Assembly (NCBI GenBank): GCA_902476265.1
Contig: CABSCP010000029.1
Span: 1 to 61,081, forward strand
Direction: 5' to 3'
DNA: 61,081 bases
Source: an uncultured Lachnospiraceae bacterium
GTDB taxonomy: Bacteria; Bacillota; Clostridia; Lachnospirales; Lachnospiraceae
The notes beneath the pieces are model-generated. The model was given only the letters and a program-made list of their open reading frames with translations. It was not told where the DNA came from and ran no database searches. A program made the translations under genes and the position numbers. Shown one piece after another: positions 17,739 through 26,235 of the stretch; position 1 is the stretch's first letter, and each line of letters starts with the position of its first letter.

Positions 17739-18821
17739 TTAATTTTCAAACCGGTATCCCAGACGTGCACCACATGATTCACGAATGATTAAACGGGGTT
17801 CATGGGAAATGCTGATACATTCCGAATCGTGATTAATGGCGCCGATCAGTGTCATGATAGACATGCGGCCCAGATAACTGTTTTGCTGGTCCAGTGTGGT
17901 CAGGCGGGGGCAGGAATATTCACCTGAGGGAAACTGGTCGCAGCTGACGACAGAAATATCTTCCGGGGCGCGCAGCCCTTTGTCTGCGATTGCACGGATT
18001 GCACCCTGGGCAACCGCATCGTTGATGCACAGGATTGCGGTAGGCGTAGTTTCCGGGCTTTCCAGCAGCTTTTCCATGGCTCGATAGCCGTCTGGTGCGT
18101 AATAATTGCTTAAAGAAATAAGATCTGGGTCATAAGGAACAGCCAGAGTTTTTAAAGTCTGTATGTAAGCAGAAAGTCGAGCGGTGGTGGTGCGTATGCC
18201 TTCTTCTCCTCCTACGAACCCAATCCTGCGGCGGCCCAGAGCCAGCAGGTGGCGGATCAGAGCGGCAACGCCGCCGCTTAAATTCCGGTTAATAAAGGTA
18301 CAGCAGCAGTCAGGAATAGATTGGCCCAGTATAACTACGGGAATTTGGCTCCCCATCCTGTTCAGCGCTTCCCTGTAGGATTCGGAGACGTGATCCCGAT
18401 CTATTTCACCACCGAGAATAAGCACACCATCCACTTTTTTGTCCAGCATCATCTGAAAATAGGTGTTTTCCTGAATGGAATCGGATACCCCGTGGGAGGA
18501 ACCGCCATAGAAGGTATTGCATAACAGGATGGAATATCCGAAATCTACTGCATAACGCTGAATTTCCAGGTATAATTCATTGAAATAAGGGTTGGTGATA
18601 TCGGAAATAATCACGCCCAGAGTCTGTGTATGGTTGGAAATCATGGCCCTGGCTACTGTGCTGGGAGAAAAGTGATATTTATTAATAATATCCGTTACAT
18701 GGGCCTGCGTCTTTGCCGAAACGTAAGGGCTGTTATTGAGCACGCGGGAAACAGTGGACACGGATACACCGCTGAGTTTTGCAATTTCATAAATGGTAAG
18801 CTTTTTTGAATCTTCTGACAT
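17739..18821 (-). CDS. LacI-family transcriptional regulator of the GH9/ABC locus
   Basis: A 360-residue repressor. The N-terminal helix-turn-helix is LTIYEIAKLSGVSVSTVSRVLNN (8-30), followed by the hinge and a periplasmic-binding-like effector domain (TLGVIISDITNPYF, GVLILGG, RRRIGFVGGEEG, AILCINDAVAQGA). The start is the ATG after AGAGGAGAAC; the frame runs 103 codons further upstream, but that part is AT-rich and contains the promoter. Four copies of a palindromic GGTA-CGGTACC site in the region between this gene and the divergent importer are its likely targets, so it should regulate both directions and itself. The inducer is presumably the imported sugar or its phosphate. Confidence 0.93.
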   Translation of the reverse strand: MSEDSKKLTIYEIAKLSGVSVSTVSRVLNNSPYVSAKTQAHVTDIINKYHFSPSTVARAMISNHTQTLGVIISDITNPYFNELYLEIQRYAVDFGYSILLCNTFYGGSSHGVSDSIQENTYFQMMLDKKVDGVLILGGEIDRDHVSESYREALNRMGSQIPVVILGQSIPDCCCTFINRNLSGGVAALIRHLLALGRRRIGFVGGEEGIRTTTARLSAYIQTLKTLAVPYDPDLISLSNYYAPDGYRAMEKLLESPETTPTAILCINDAVAQGAIRAIADKGLRAPEDISVVSCDQFPSGEYSCPRLTTLDQQNSYLGRMSIMTLIGAINHDSECISISHEPRLIIRESCGARLGYRFEN

Positions 18822-18921
18822 GGAAGTTCTCCTCTCTTTATAGGCGTGGCACAAAACAACCGGGCCAAATGAATTCTTTAGTTCATGATAATAGAAAGTT
18901 CGCGAAGCACACTTTCTATTG

Positions 18922-18941
18922 TTTTGGTATCGGTACCAAAA
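18922..18941. promoter_or_regulatory. LacI-type operator O1
   Basis: TTTTGGTATCGGTACCAAAA, palindromic apart from one central position, lies in the 5' leader of lacI, about 60 bp after its proposed transcription start. It fits autoregulation by roadblock. Confidence 0.8.
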
Positions 18942-19008
18942 ACGAAGAAATAAAAACTCTATTTTGGGGAAAATAGAGAAAAATAAATTACTTTTTAGTA
19001 TTTCCTTG

Positions 19009-19037
19009 ATTGTAGCATGGAGAAAATCAAAAGTCAA
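19009..19037 (-). promoter_or_regulatory. Promoter of the lacI/GH9 operon
   Basis: On the minus strand TTGACT (19032-19037) and TACAAT (19009-19014) are separated by 17 bp. The promoter lies between operators O1 and O2, about 190 bp upstream of the lacI start codon. Confidence 0.75.
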
Positions 19038-19052
19038 TATAGAAAGAAAATT

Positions 19053-19068
19053 ATGATAGCGGTACCAA
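19053..19068. promoter_or_regulatory. Degenerate LacI-type operator O2
   Basis: ATGATAGCGGTACCAA has one perfect half-site (GGTACCAA) and a degenerate left half (5 of 8). It stands just upstream of the lacI -35 box. Confidence 0.5.
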
Positions 19069-19114
19069 TAAAAGGATATATTATGAGAGAGATAGAAAAA
19101 ATAAAAATAAACTG

Positions 19115-19143
19115 TTGACAAAATGGACAATATATTCTATCAT
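19115..19143 (+). promoter_or_regulatory. Promoter of the divergent importer operon
   Basis: TTGACA (19115-19120), a 17-bp spacer and TATCAT (19138-19143). Transcription would start near 19150, leaving a leader of about 165 bases that contains operators O3 and O4. Confidence 0.7.
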
Positions 19144-19208
19144 TCGGATTATGAAGTATAAAAAATATCTAAAACCGAAAAAGATACCATGATATTTTTT
19201 TTAATTTG

Positions 19209-19228
19209 TTTTGGTACCGGTACCAAAA
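19209..19228. promoter_or_regulatory. LacI-type operator O3 (perfect palindrome)
   Basis: TTTTGGTACCGGTACCAAAA is a perfect 20-bp palindrome with the central CG typical of LacI-family operators. It is the best copy of the set and lies downstream of the importer promoter. Confidence 0.85.
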
Positions 19229-19274
19229 AATGGAAACGGGAATGAAATAGATGAAATATATCTAAATTATAGCA

Positions 19275-19290
19275 TTGGTACCGATACCAG
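19275..19290. promoter_or_regulatory. LacI-type operator O4
   Basis: TTGGTACCGATACCAG lies 64 bp (centre to centre, about six helical turns) after O3 and just before the ribosome site of the first permease gene. Confidence 0.78.
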
Positions 19291-19315
19291 AACATGAAAT
19301 CGAAGGAGGAACAAA

Positions 19316-20293
19316 ATGCGGAAGGAAAAAAAGAGGGAGAAGGCGGCGACGCTGCCGGTACAGCAAAAGAAAGGCGGTGTATTCCATGAACTGTTTAAGC
19401 ATAAAACACTTTATGCGATGACGCTGCCGGCATTGATCTTTTTTTTGATATTCAGTTATATCCCCATGCTGGGCGTATATTATGCGTTTGTGGATTACGA
19501 TTTTGCAAAGGGGATTTTCCACAGTCCTTTTGTTGGTCTGAAAAACTTTCAGTATTTTATATCGGGCGGCTGGAATGCGCCTGTGGTATACCTGACCAGA
19601 AATACCATTCTTTATAATCTGGTATTTATTTTCCTGGGAAACGTTCTGCAGTGTGCGTTTGCGATTATGATTACCACCATTACCGGAAGGCTGTTTAAGC
19701 GGGTAGCTCAGTCCATTATGTTGTTGCCTTACTTTGTCTCCTATGTAATTGTAGGTACGATTGCTTATAACATTTTCAATTCCAATTATGGTGTGCTGAA
19801 TTCTGTGTTGAAAGCATTTGGGCAAAACGGAATCAATGTGTATATGATCGACTGGATATGGCCGCTTATCATCACCTTTTTCTTTTTATGGAAGGGAACC
19901 GGCTATGGGATGGTAGTCTATCTGGCCGCAATCACCGGTTTTGACAGGGAAATTTATGAAGCGGCTAAAATTGACGGCTGTAATATTTTCAAGGAAATTC
20001 GGTACATAACGCTTCCCCTTTTAAAACCTACCTTTATTATGCTTGTTCTTTTCTCGCTGGGAGGGATTATGAGAGGGCAATTTGATTTGTTCTACAACCT
20101 GATTCAGAGAAACGGGCAGCTCTTCCGTATGACAGATGTGCTGGATACTTATATTTATCGTGCGATGACAGTGAATTTTAACCTGGGATCTTCCACGGCA
20201 GCAGGAGTATATCAATCCGTATTCGGCTTTGTTCTGGTGGTAACTGTGAACCATATTATCCGCAAAAAGAGTCCGGATAACGCTTTGTTCTAA
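19316..20293 (+). CDS. Sugar ABC transporter permease (LplB/YtcP-partner type)
   Basis: A 325-residue membrane protein. A basic N-terminal tail (about 1-28) is followed by six hydrophobic segments starting with LYAMTLPALIFFLIFSYIPM. The EAA loop EAAKIDGCNIFKEIRYI is near residue 220. This permease subtype is usually paired with large binding lipoproteins for complex oligosaccharides. AAGGAGG stands before the ATG. It is the first gene of an eight-gene operon controlled by the LacI sites upstream. No ATPase is encoded with it. Confidence 0.93.
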   Translation: MRKEKKREKAATLPVQQKKGGVFHELFKHKTLYAMTLPALIFFLIFSYIPMLGVYYAFVDYDFAKGIFHSPFVGLKNFQYFISGGWNAPVVYLTRNTILYNLVFIFLGNVLQCAFAIMITTITGRLFKRVAQSIMLLPYFVSYVIVGTIAYNIFNSNYGVLNSVLKAFGQNGINVYMIDWIWPLIITFFFLWKGTGYGMVVYLAAITGFDREIYEAAKIDGCNIFKEIRYITLPLLKPTFIMLVLFSLGGIMRGQFDLFYNLIQRNGQLFRMTDVLDTYIYRAMTVNFNLGSSTAAGVYQSVFGFVLVVTVNHIIRKKSPDNALF

Positions 20294-20307
20294 GGAGGAA
20301 GAGAAAA

Positions 20308-21192
20308 GTGAATCGAAACAGGCTTTCAACAAGTGAAAAAATATTAAATTTGGTGACTTATATCATTCTTTGTATTGTGGTGGTATTGTGTGCACTGCCC
20401 TTTATCCTGGTGGTTTCCGGTTCTTTTTCGGACAGCGCGCAGATCATGAAAAATGGGTATTCCATTCTCCCAAGAGGCTTTTCCCTGGATGGTTACCGCA
20501 GTATCTTTTTGTTTCCAAAACAGATTGCAAAAGCCTACGGGATCAGTATTTTCGTGACGGGCATGGGAACCTGTATCGGCCTTGTGGTTATGACCCTGTG
20601 CGGCTATGCGATTTCCAGAAGTGAACTGAGATATCGGAATGTGATTGCTTTCCTCATCTATTTTACAACCCTTTTTTCCGGTGGACTGGTTCCTTGGTAT
20701 ATTGTGATTTCTAAGCTTGGGTTGAAAAACAGCATTTGGGCGTTAATCATTCCTTCCTGCTGCAGTTCCTTCTATATTTTATTAATCCGCAATTTTATGA
20801 AAACAATTCCGGATTCTCTGGTGGAATCCGCAAAGCTGGACGGAGCGGGAGAACTTCGTATTCTGGTAAAAATTGTAATGCCGCTTTCTACGCCGATCCT
20901 CGCCACAATCGCTCTTTTTCTGGCGTTGGCTTACTGGAATGACTGGTATTTGGCGTCTCTCTATATTACGGATGCAGATATGTGGCCTCTGCAATACCGG
21001 CTATATAATATTCTGAATGCGGCTTCTAAAATTGCACAGGCCGGTGCGGAGAATTTTACCAGTAAAATTCTGCCTACGGAAACTCAGAAACTGGCGAATG
21101 CGGTGGTGGCGACAGGACCTATTATTTTCCTTTATCCGTTTTTACAGAAATATTTTGTACAGGGGATTTCTATCGGAGCGGTAAAAGGCTGA
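20308..21192 (+). CDS. Sugar ABC transporter permease (LplC/YtcP type)
   Basis: A 294-residue membrane protein with six predicted helices, the loop VESAKLDGAGELRILVKIVMP near residue 170 and the family's ending FVQGISIGAVKG. The start is GTG, supported by AAGGAGG 9 bp upstream; no ATG fits. It forms the second half of the channel with the gene 14 bp before it and precedes the binding lipoprotein. Confidence 0.93.
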   Translation: MNRNRLSTSEKILNLVTYIILCIVVVLCALPFILVVSGSFSDSAQIMKNGYSILPRGFSLDGYRSIFLFPKQIAKAYGISIFVTGMGTCIGLVVMTLCGYAISRSELRYRNVIAFLIYFTTLFSGGLVPWYIVISKLGLKNSIWALIIPSCCSSFYILLIRNFMKTIPDSLVESAKLDGAGELRILVKIVMPLSTPILATIALFLALAYWNDWYLASLYITDADMWPLQYRLYNILNAASKIAQAGAENFTSKILPTETQKLANAVVATGPIIFLYPFLQKYFVQGISIGAVKG

Positions 21193-21280
21193 AAAATTCG
21201 GTAATTACGGCTTCTCCGGATTACGGGGCAAGGGACGGAGAGGGCGGAATACATATTTCACAAAAAGAGGAGGATTCAAA

Positions 21281-22876
21281 ATGAAGAGGAAAAGTATGAA
21301 GAAACTTATGGCAGTGCTTTTAACCGCAGCCATGGTGTTTGGTTGTACCGCATGCGGGGACAAAACGCCGGCAGACGAGGGCGGCGGCACAGCTTCGGGC
21401 AGTGCGGCGGCAAGTCCGGAAAGCACAGAGTACGAAGGAGACCAGGAACTGGAATATGTGGAATTAAAAATGTATGCGATTGCAGATGCGCCTAACAACA
21501 CCGATCTTTCCAAACAATATTGGGACGAACTCAATGCACGGCTGAAAAAGGATTTAAACTGTACCATCGATTATACTTATGCAGCGGGAAATGACTACAA
21601 GAACAATTATGCGCTGGCGATCGCATCCGGGGAAAAATATGACCTCATGCAGGCGGCTCCCGGCTGGCTGGATTATCAGTCATATGCGGCTAAAAATGCT
21701 TTTATGCCGCTGGATGATCTGCTTCCACAGTATGCTCCATATTTATGGGAGAATATTCCGGAAACCACCTGGGAGGCGGCATCTGTCAACGGGAAAATTT
21801 ATGCGGTTCCGAACATGGAAACAGGGGTAACCGCATGTACATTTGTGTATAGGGAGGATTTGAGAAAGAAATATAACCTGCCTGAAATTGATTCCATGGA
21901 TGCGATTGAAACATATCTGCAGTGTATTAAGGACAATGAGCCGGGCATGCTTCCCAGTGATGATTACCAGTGCCAGGTCTATGGTACCTCCTGGATCTAT
22001 AATACCCCTTATATCGGGATTGATGAAATTCATGACCGCCTTTTTAATTTTGTTTATGATCCAAGAAACGGTGAAGTGCTCAGCGTGATTGAAACACCGG
22101 AGTACAAGGATTACATGTATAAGATGAAAGACTGGGCTGACAGAGGATTCTGGTCTTCCAGCGTTCTTTCCAGCACAAACTGGGGTGTGATGCAGGTGTT
22201 AAACGGTGCGGCGGCGGCTTCCTTTAACGAACAGCTGCCCGGATACAATTTCCATGCGACACAGGTGGAAAAGGAACATGGAGCCGAAGGATGGGAGCTG
22301 GGATTTTATATGTACTTTGAAGGAAATCCGGATTCCGTGCTCACCGGATCTACCACCAGCAATATGACAGCGGTTGCGGCAAATGCGGAGAATCCGGAAC
22401 GGGCGCTGATGTTTTTGGATTATGTACAGCAGCATGAAGATCTGTGGAATTTCCTTACCTATGGAATGGAAGGTGTTAACTACAATCTGAATGAAGATGG
22501 CAGTATTGACACATCCACAATTGAGGACGGCGCTGCATTTAACTATTTCCCCAGCAACATGTTCGCAAATGAAAGCTTTAAAAAACGTAAAGGCGATGAA
22601 TGGAAAGAATACGACGCCATGATGGAAAAGATTAACAATAAGCTGGTGCCGGATATTTTTGAAGGCTTTGTATTGGATAAGAGCAGCTTTGAAACCGAAT
22701 ATACCGCGCTGTACAATGTACAGAGCGAATACGGTTATCCGCTGCAGGCGGGCCTTGTAAACGATGTGGAAGAAGCATATCAGAAATACCTGTCCGCGGC
22801 AAAAGCGGCCGGATTGGATATGGTGAAGGAAGAAGTGACAAAACAGGTCAATGCCTGGCTGGAATCAAAGAAATAA
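21281..22876 (+). CDS. Large sugar-binding lipoprotein of the ABC importer
   Basis: A 531-residue secreted lipoprotein. The signal ends in GCTAC, with a lipobox Cys at about 25, followed by a Gly/Ser/Ala-rich tether. The mature part has the long family-1-type binding fold used with LplB/LplC permeases (VELKMYAIADAPNNTD, DLMQAAPGWLDY, VPNMETG). It delivers the oligosaccharide that the GH9 enzyme and the kinase presumably process. A GAGGAGG site supports the start. A GC-rich hairpin follows the stop codon and may make this gene more highly expressed than the enzymes behind it. Confidence 0.92.
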   Translation: MKRKSMKKLMAVLLTAAMVFGCTACGDKTPADEGGGTASGSAAASPESTEYEGDQELEYVELKMYAIADAPNNTDLSKQYWDELNARLKKDLNCTIDYTYAAGNDYKNNYALAIASGEKYDLMQAAPGWLDYQSYAAKNAFMPLDDLLPQYAPYLWENIPETTWEAASVNGKIYAVPNMETGVTACTFVYREDLRKKYNLPEIDSMDAIETYLQCIKDNEPGMLPSDDYQCQVYGTSWIYNTPYIGIDEIHDRLFNFVYDPRNGEVLSVIETPEYKDYMYKMKDWADRGFWSSSVLSSTNWGVMQVLNGAAAASFNEQLPGYNFHATQVEKEHGAEGWELGFYMYFEGNPDSVLTGSTTSNMTAVAANAENPERALMFLDYVQQHEDLWNFLTYGMEGVNYNLNEDGSIDTSTIEDGAAFNYFPSNMFANESFKKRKGDEWKEYDAMMEKINNKLVPDIFEGFVLDKSSFETEYTALYNVQSEYGYPLQAGLVNDVEEAYQKYLSAAKAAGLDMVKEEVTKQVNAWLESKK

Positions 22877-22889
22877 GAGACCGGGAAAT

Positions 22890-22920
22890 GTCCGCCCTCC
22901 TGTTTTGGAGGAGGGCGGAT
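22890..22920 (+). terminator. Intercistronic hairpin after the binding-protein gene
   Basis: TCCGCCCTCC pairs with GGAGGGCGGA around a 9-base loop. No T-run follows, so it is more likely a 3' stability or partial-termination hairpin that separates strong expression of the binding protein from the downstream enzymes. Confidence 0.6.
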
Positions 22921-22942
22921 ATGAGCGGAGAAAGAGGAGGCA

Positions 22943-23734
22943 ATGATGGAGGACATCCTGGAATACGGAAGGCAAAAGACAGTGGTGGTTACCGGAGCTG
23001 ACAGAGGATTGGGATTTGCGCTGGTTTCTGAATACCTGAAACGGGGAGATCGTGTATTTGCAGGGAAATACAGGAAGAACTGGCGCCTGCTGGAGGAATT
23101 GAAGGAAAAATATCCGGATACTCTGGAAATTGTAACTATGGATGTGCGGCGGAAAGAAAGTGTAAGGAATGCGGCGAAAGAAATTTTGGAGAAAACGGAT
23201 TGTATCGATATTTTAATAAATAATGCGGGCATCTGGCTGGATCATAATTCGGGAACGATTCTGGAGGATGCTATGGATTATGATGCGATCATAGAACAGA
23301 TCAATGTGAATGCACTGGGCGCACTTCGGGTTACACATGCGCTGATTCATGCTGTTCTAAACAGTTTTGACCGGCTTGTGGTAAACATATCCTCGGAAGC
23401 AGCCAGTATGACGGAGTGCAGTAAAGACAGTCAGTTCGGATATTGCATGTCAAAAGCAGCCCTGAATATGGAGTCGTGTCTTGTATTGAACGGAATCAGG
23501 CAAAAAGGCGGAGCCGTTATCAATCTCCATCCGGGATGGATGCAGTCCGTGATCGGAGAGCCGACAGATCCCGACGCTCCTTATGCAGAACCTGCAAAAC
23601 CGGGAGAGGTGAAATTTTATACAACACCGGAGATTACCGCAAGAGGGTTTCTGAAGATATTGGATGAACCGGAAAGGTTTTCCGGACATATGCCGGGATT
23701 TGTCAATTACCGGGGGGACAGGATGAACTGGTAA
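22943..23734 (+). CDS. Short-chain dehydrogenase/reductase
   Basis: A 263-residue classical SDR. The cofactor motif is TGADRGLG (about residues 16-23), NNAG is near residue 93, and the active-site set appears as Ser in NISSEA and Tyr-x-x-x-Lys in YCMSK near residue 173. The protein is soluble. It should interconvert a hydroxyl and a keto group on a sugar or sugar acid. It is in the importer operon and partners in content with the dehydrogenase of the opposite arm. The ribosome site is AGAGGAGG; the second ATG one codon on is an alternative start. Confidence 0.9.
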   Translation: MMEDILEYGRQKTVVVTGADRGLGFALVSEYLKRGDRVFAGKYRKNWRLLEELKEKYPDTLEIVTMDVRRKESVRNAAKEILEKTDCIDILINNAGIWLDHNSGTILEDAMDYDAIIEQINVNALGALRVTHALIHAVLNSFDRLVVNISSEAASMTECSKDSQFGYCMSKAALNMESCLVLNGIRQKGGAVINLHPGWMQSVIGEPTDPDAPYAEPAKPGEVKFYTTPEITARGFLKILDEPERFSGHMPGFVNYRGDRMNW

Positions 23735-23746
23735 AGGAGCAGAAAA

Positions 23747-24448
23747 ATGGATAAAAAAAGTGTTTTGATCGTTTGGGATGACTATTATCATCCCGAAGCA
23801 AATTATCGGGAAGCAGTTCGGAAAAGCTTTGAGGAAAGCGGTCAGTGGAATGTGGTAAAAACCCACCGCATCCGGGATATTTTCGAGATAAAGCCCTCCC
23901 CCCGGCTGTGTATTTATTTTACGGTAGGTTGTCCGGAAGGGGAAGAAGATCTGAGTGTAGAAGAACAGACCCGGATAAAAACTATGGTGGAGGAGGGGAT
24001 GGGGATGCTTTTTATTCATGCCGGTCTTGCCTGTATTCAGGATGATACGCCGTTTTTTGAGCTGGCGAAAGGGCGGTTTGCCAGCCATCCGGAACCTCAT
24101 TATGATGTGTACTGCACAAAAATTCCGGGCTGTACCCATCCGATAATGGATGGAATTTCCCCTTTTATGACGGCGGATGAGCATTACTTCTGCAAGGTGG
24201 ATATTGAAAATGTAACGCCGCTCATGGTTGGGGTATCCGATGCCGGAACAGAAATTGCAGGGTGGGCCCATGAGGTGGGAAAAGGACGGGTATGCTGCCT
24301 GACGCCCGGTCACAATCATCCCATGCTGATTAAAATGCGGCCTTTAATGGAAAATGCGGCAGAGTGGTGCGCAGCATCAGAGGAAGCAGAAAAGAAAGAG
24401 GAAGTTGAGGATGTATCGGACAGGAATCGGGATGTATACCGTTCATAA
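23747..24448 (+). CDS. ThuA-domain protein (second copy)
   Basis: A 233-residue protein of the ThuA family: VLIVWDDYYHPEANYREAV at the start, GMGMLFIHAGLACIQ in the middle and GKGRVCCLTPGHNHPM near the C-terminus. It differs clearly from the minus-strand ThuA of the same locus, so it is a diverged paralogue rather than a recent duplicate. The last 30 residues are charged and overlap the start of the next gene by 38 bases. Its role is presumably in the same keto-sugar chemistry as the SDR gene 12 bp upstream. Confidence 0.85.
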   Translation: MDKKSVLIVWDDYYHPEANYREAVRKSFEESGQWNVVKTHRIRDIFEIKPSPRLCIYFTVGCPEGEEDLSVEEQTRIKTMVEEGMGMLFIHAGLACIQDDTPFFELAKGRFASHPEPHYDVYCTKIPGCTHPIMDGISPFMTADEHYFCKVDIENVTPLMVGVSDAGTEIAGWAHEVGKGRVCCLTPGHNHPMLIKMRPLMENAAEWCAASEEAEKKEEVEDVSDRNRDVYRS

Positions 24449-25181
24449 AAGCGTGCAGAGCAGTATGTATCATGCTTTTCAGAGCCTTGCAGACATCGGA
24501 TATGAGGGAATTGAATTTTATGGAGAACTGGATTTTGATCAGAATCTGATTCAAAGATCTTTGCAGGATTCGGGACTGACGCTGACCGGCTGGCATGTGG
24601 AATGGAGAAACCTACAGGAAGACAGGTTCGGAGATACCGTAGATTATCTGCAGAAGGCGGGGTGTCCTGTCGCTGTTATTCCCTGTTTGGGAGGCAAATG
24701 GGAAGTGGCCCACAGTCCAAAGGAAGAATGCCGGGAAATCTGGCTGCATTATACGGAAGAGATAAACAGGATTTGTGAAAAGCTGAAAAGGGAAGGGATC
24801 CGAACCGGCTATCACAACCATGAGCATGAATTTTTATTATCTTATGGCGGAAAAAAAGTGTTTGATCTGTTATTTGACGGACTTTCCGGAGACGTGATCA
24901 TGGAATTTGACAGTGGAAATTGTATCGAAGGCGGCGATGATCCGTTGAGGATACTGAAAAAATATAAGGATCGGGAAATGTTTCTTCATTTAAAACCCTA
25001 TTCTTATCAGAATGGTTTTCAAACCCTTCTGGGAGAAGATGATGATGCCAACGACTGGGCGGCGATCCTCGATCCGGAGAAAAAAGAATACTTATGGCTG
25101 CTGGTAGAAAGTGAGAATGCAGGACTTCCCGAAATGATGAATGCACGGCTTTGCATGCAGGGGTTGAAAAAATATATTTGA
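24411..25181 (+). CDS. Sugar phosphate isomerase/epimerase-type TIM-barrel protein
   Basis: A 256-residue member of the AP-endonuclease-2-like TIM-barrel family. Metal-ligand type motifs are IGYEGIEFYGE, YHNHEHEF (about residue 136) and MEFDSGN (about 165); WLLVESENAG closes the barrel. Relatives isomerise or epimerise keto-sugars and inositols, and some take part in breakdown of 3-keto-glycosides. The start is the ATG after GAGGAAGTTGAGG, which overlaps the ThuA gene; the longer frame lacks a ribosome site. Confidence 0.85.
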   Translation: MYRTGIGMYTVHKSVQSSMYHAFQSLADIGYEGIEFYGELDFDQNLIQRSLQDSGLTLTGWHVEWRNLQEDRFGDTVDYLQKAGCPVAVIPCLGGKWEVAHSPKEECREIWLHYTEEINRICEKLKREGIRTGYHNHEHEFLLSYGGKKVFDLLFDGLSGDVIMEFDSGNCIEGGDDPLRILKKYKDREMFLHLKPYSYQNGFQTLLGEDDDANDWAAILDPEKKEYLWLLVESENAGLPEMMNARLCMQGLKKYI

Positions 25182-25239
25182 CATCAGGCAGGATATTTTG
25201 CCGTGATGGAGCCGCGGACGCGGCGGAACGGAGGAAAAA

Positions 25240-26217
25240 ATGGCAATTCTTGCACTTGACCAGGGGCAGACAAAAACAATTGCCCTTGTTCTGTCGGAAG
25301 AGGGAGGAATATTGGGGATCGGAATGGCAGGCGGAGCCAGCCACTATAAGGACGGTCTGGAAAAGGCTTCCGCTATGATGCAGGAAGCAGCCCGGTGCGC
25401 CATCTCACAGGCAGGCCTTTCCGAAAGGGATATTTTGGAGGTATGCGGCGGAATTGCGGCGGCGAATTGGCCGGAAGAAATCTCCATGCTGCAGGAGGAA
25501 ATGAAACGGGTTTTCCGGGTAGAAAAGGTAAAGGTGCTGAATGATTGTGTGATTGCGCTGCGGGCAGGGACAGACAGCGATGATGCGATTGTGCTGTGTA
25601 CCGGTTCCGGTATGAACAGCGCCGTATTTGCGGGAGGAAAGCTGCAGCTGGTTTACAATAATTATATTGATATGTTTGACCAGGGATCGGAAGGACTTGG
25701 AGCCAGAGCTTTTAAGGCCGCGTTTGAAAGCCATATGGGATATAGGCCGCCCACTACGTTAGGAGAAAGGCTGATGGAGCATTTTAAAATTTACGATATG
25801 GATCGGTTGATGCTGGCATTTTACAGGAATCAGCTGCCTGGTCCGTTGAAAGAAGTAGCGGAAATCGTTTTTGAGGAAGCTTCACATAATGAGCCGGCTG
25901 CTCTGGAGGTTATCTACTCTTTTGGAAAATCGATCAGTCAATATGTGACGGGGGCGGTGCGCAGGTTTGGAGTGGACCCGGCAAAATTCCGGGTGATTTT
26001 AAGCGGCGGTGTATTTAAAAATCCGAATCCTCTTTTGTATGAAACTGTTTGTTCTCAGATTCACAGAGCTTATGCCAATATCAAAATTGAACAATCTTTT
26101 TATGAACCTATAATCGGTGCAGCGCTGGCAGTATTGGATGAACGAGGGCCTAAAACAGATGCTGCCCATGTGCGGTGCAAAAAGGACGCGGAAGAATTGG
26201 GACTGGTCCGGTATTAA
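25240..26217 (+). CDS. BadF/BadG-type ATPase, probable amino-sugar kinase
   Basis: A 325-residue member of the N-acetylglucosamine-kinase-like actin-fold family. The phosphate-binding loops are LALDQGQTKT at the N-terminus and VLCTGSGMNSAVF near residue 125; the catalytic region has VLNDCVIALRAGT, and adenosine-binding ILSGGVF is near 250. Such enzymes phosphorylate GlcNAc, glucosamine or related sugars with ATP. GGAGG precedes the ATG. Placed directly before a NagB-like gene, it suggests that an amino sugar is phosphorylated and then isomerised or deaminated. Confidence 0.85.
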   Translation: MAILALDQGQTKTIALVLSEEGGILGIGMAGGASHYKDGLEKASAMMQEAARCAISQAGLSERDILEVCGGIAAANWPEEISMLQEEMKRVFRVEKVKVLNDCVIALRAGTDSDDAIVLCTGSGMNSAVFAGGKLQLVYNNYIDMFDQGSEGLGARAFKAAFESHMGYRPPTTLGERLMEHFKIYDMDRLMLAFYRNQLPGPLKEVAEIVFEEASHNEPAALEVIYSFGKSISQYVTGAVRRFGVDPAKFRVILSGGVFKNPNPLLYETVCSQIHRAYANIKIEQSFYEPIIGAALAVLDERGPKTDAAHVRCKKDAEELGLVRY

Positions 26218-26235
26218 AAACAGGAGGGTGGAAGA

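Noticed and set aside
18822..19130. N-terminal extension of the lacI frame by 103 codons
   Set aside because: The extension is AT-rich, contains the promoter and an operator, and the helix-turn-helix with a good ribosome site begins at 18821.
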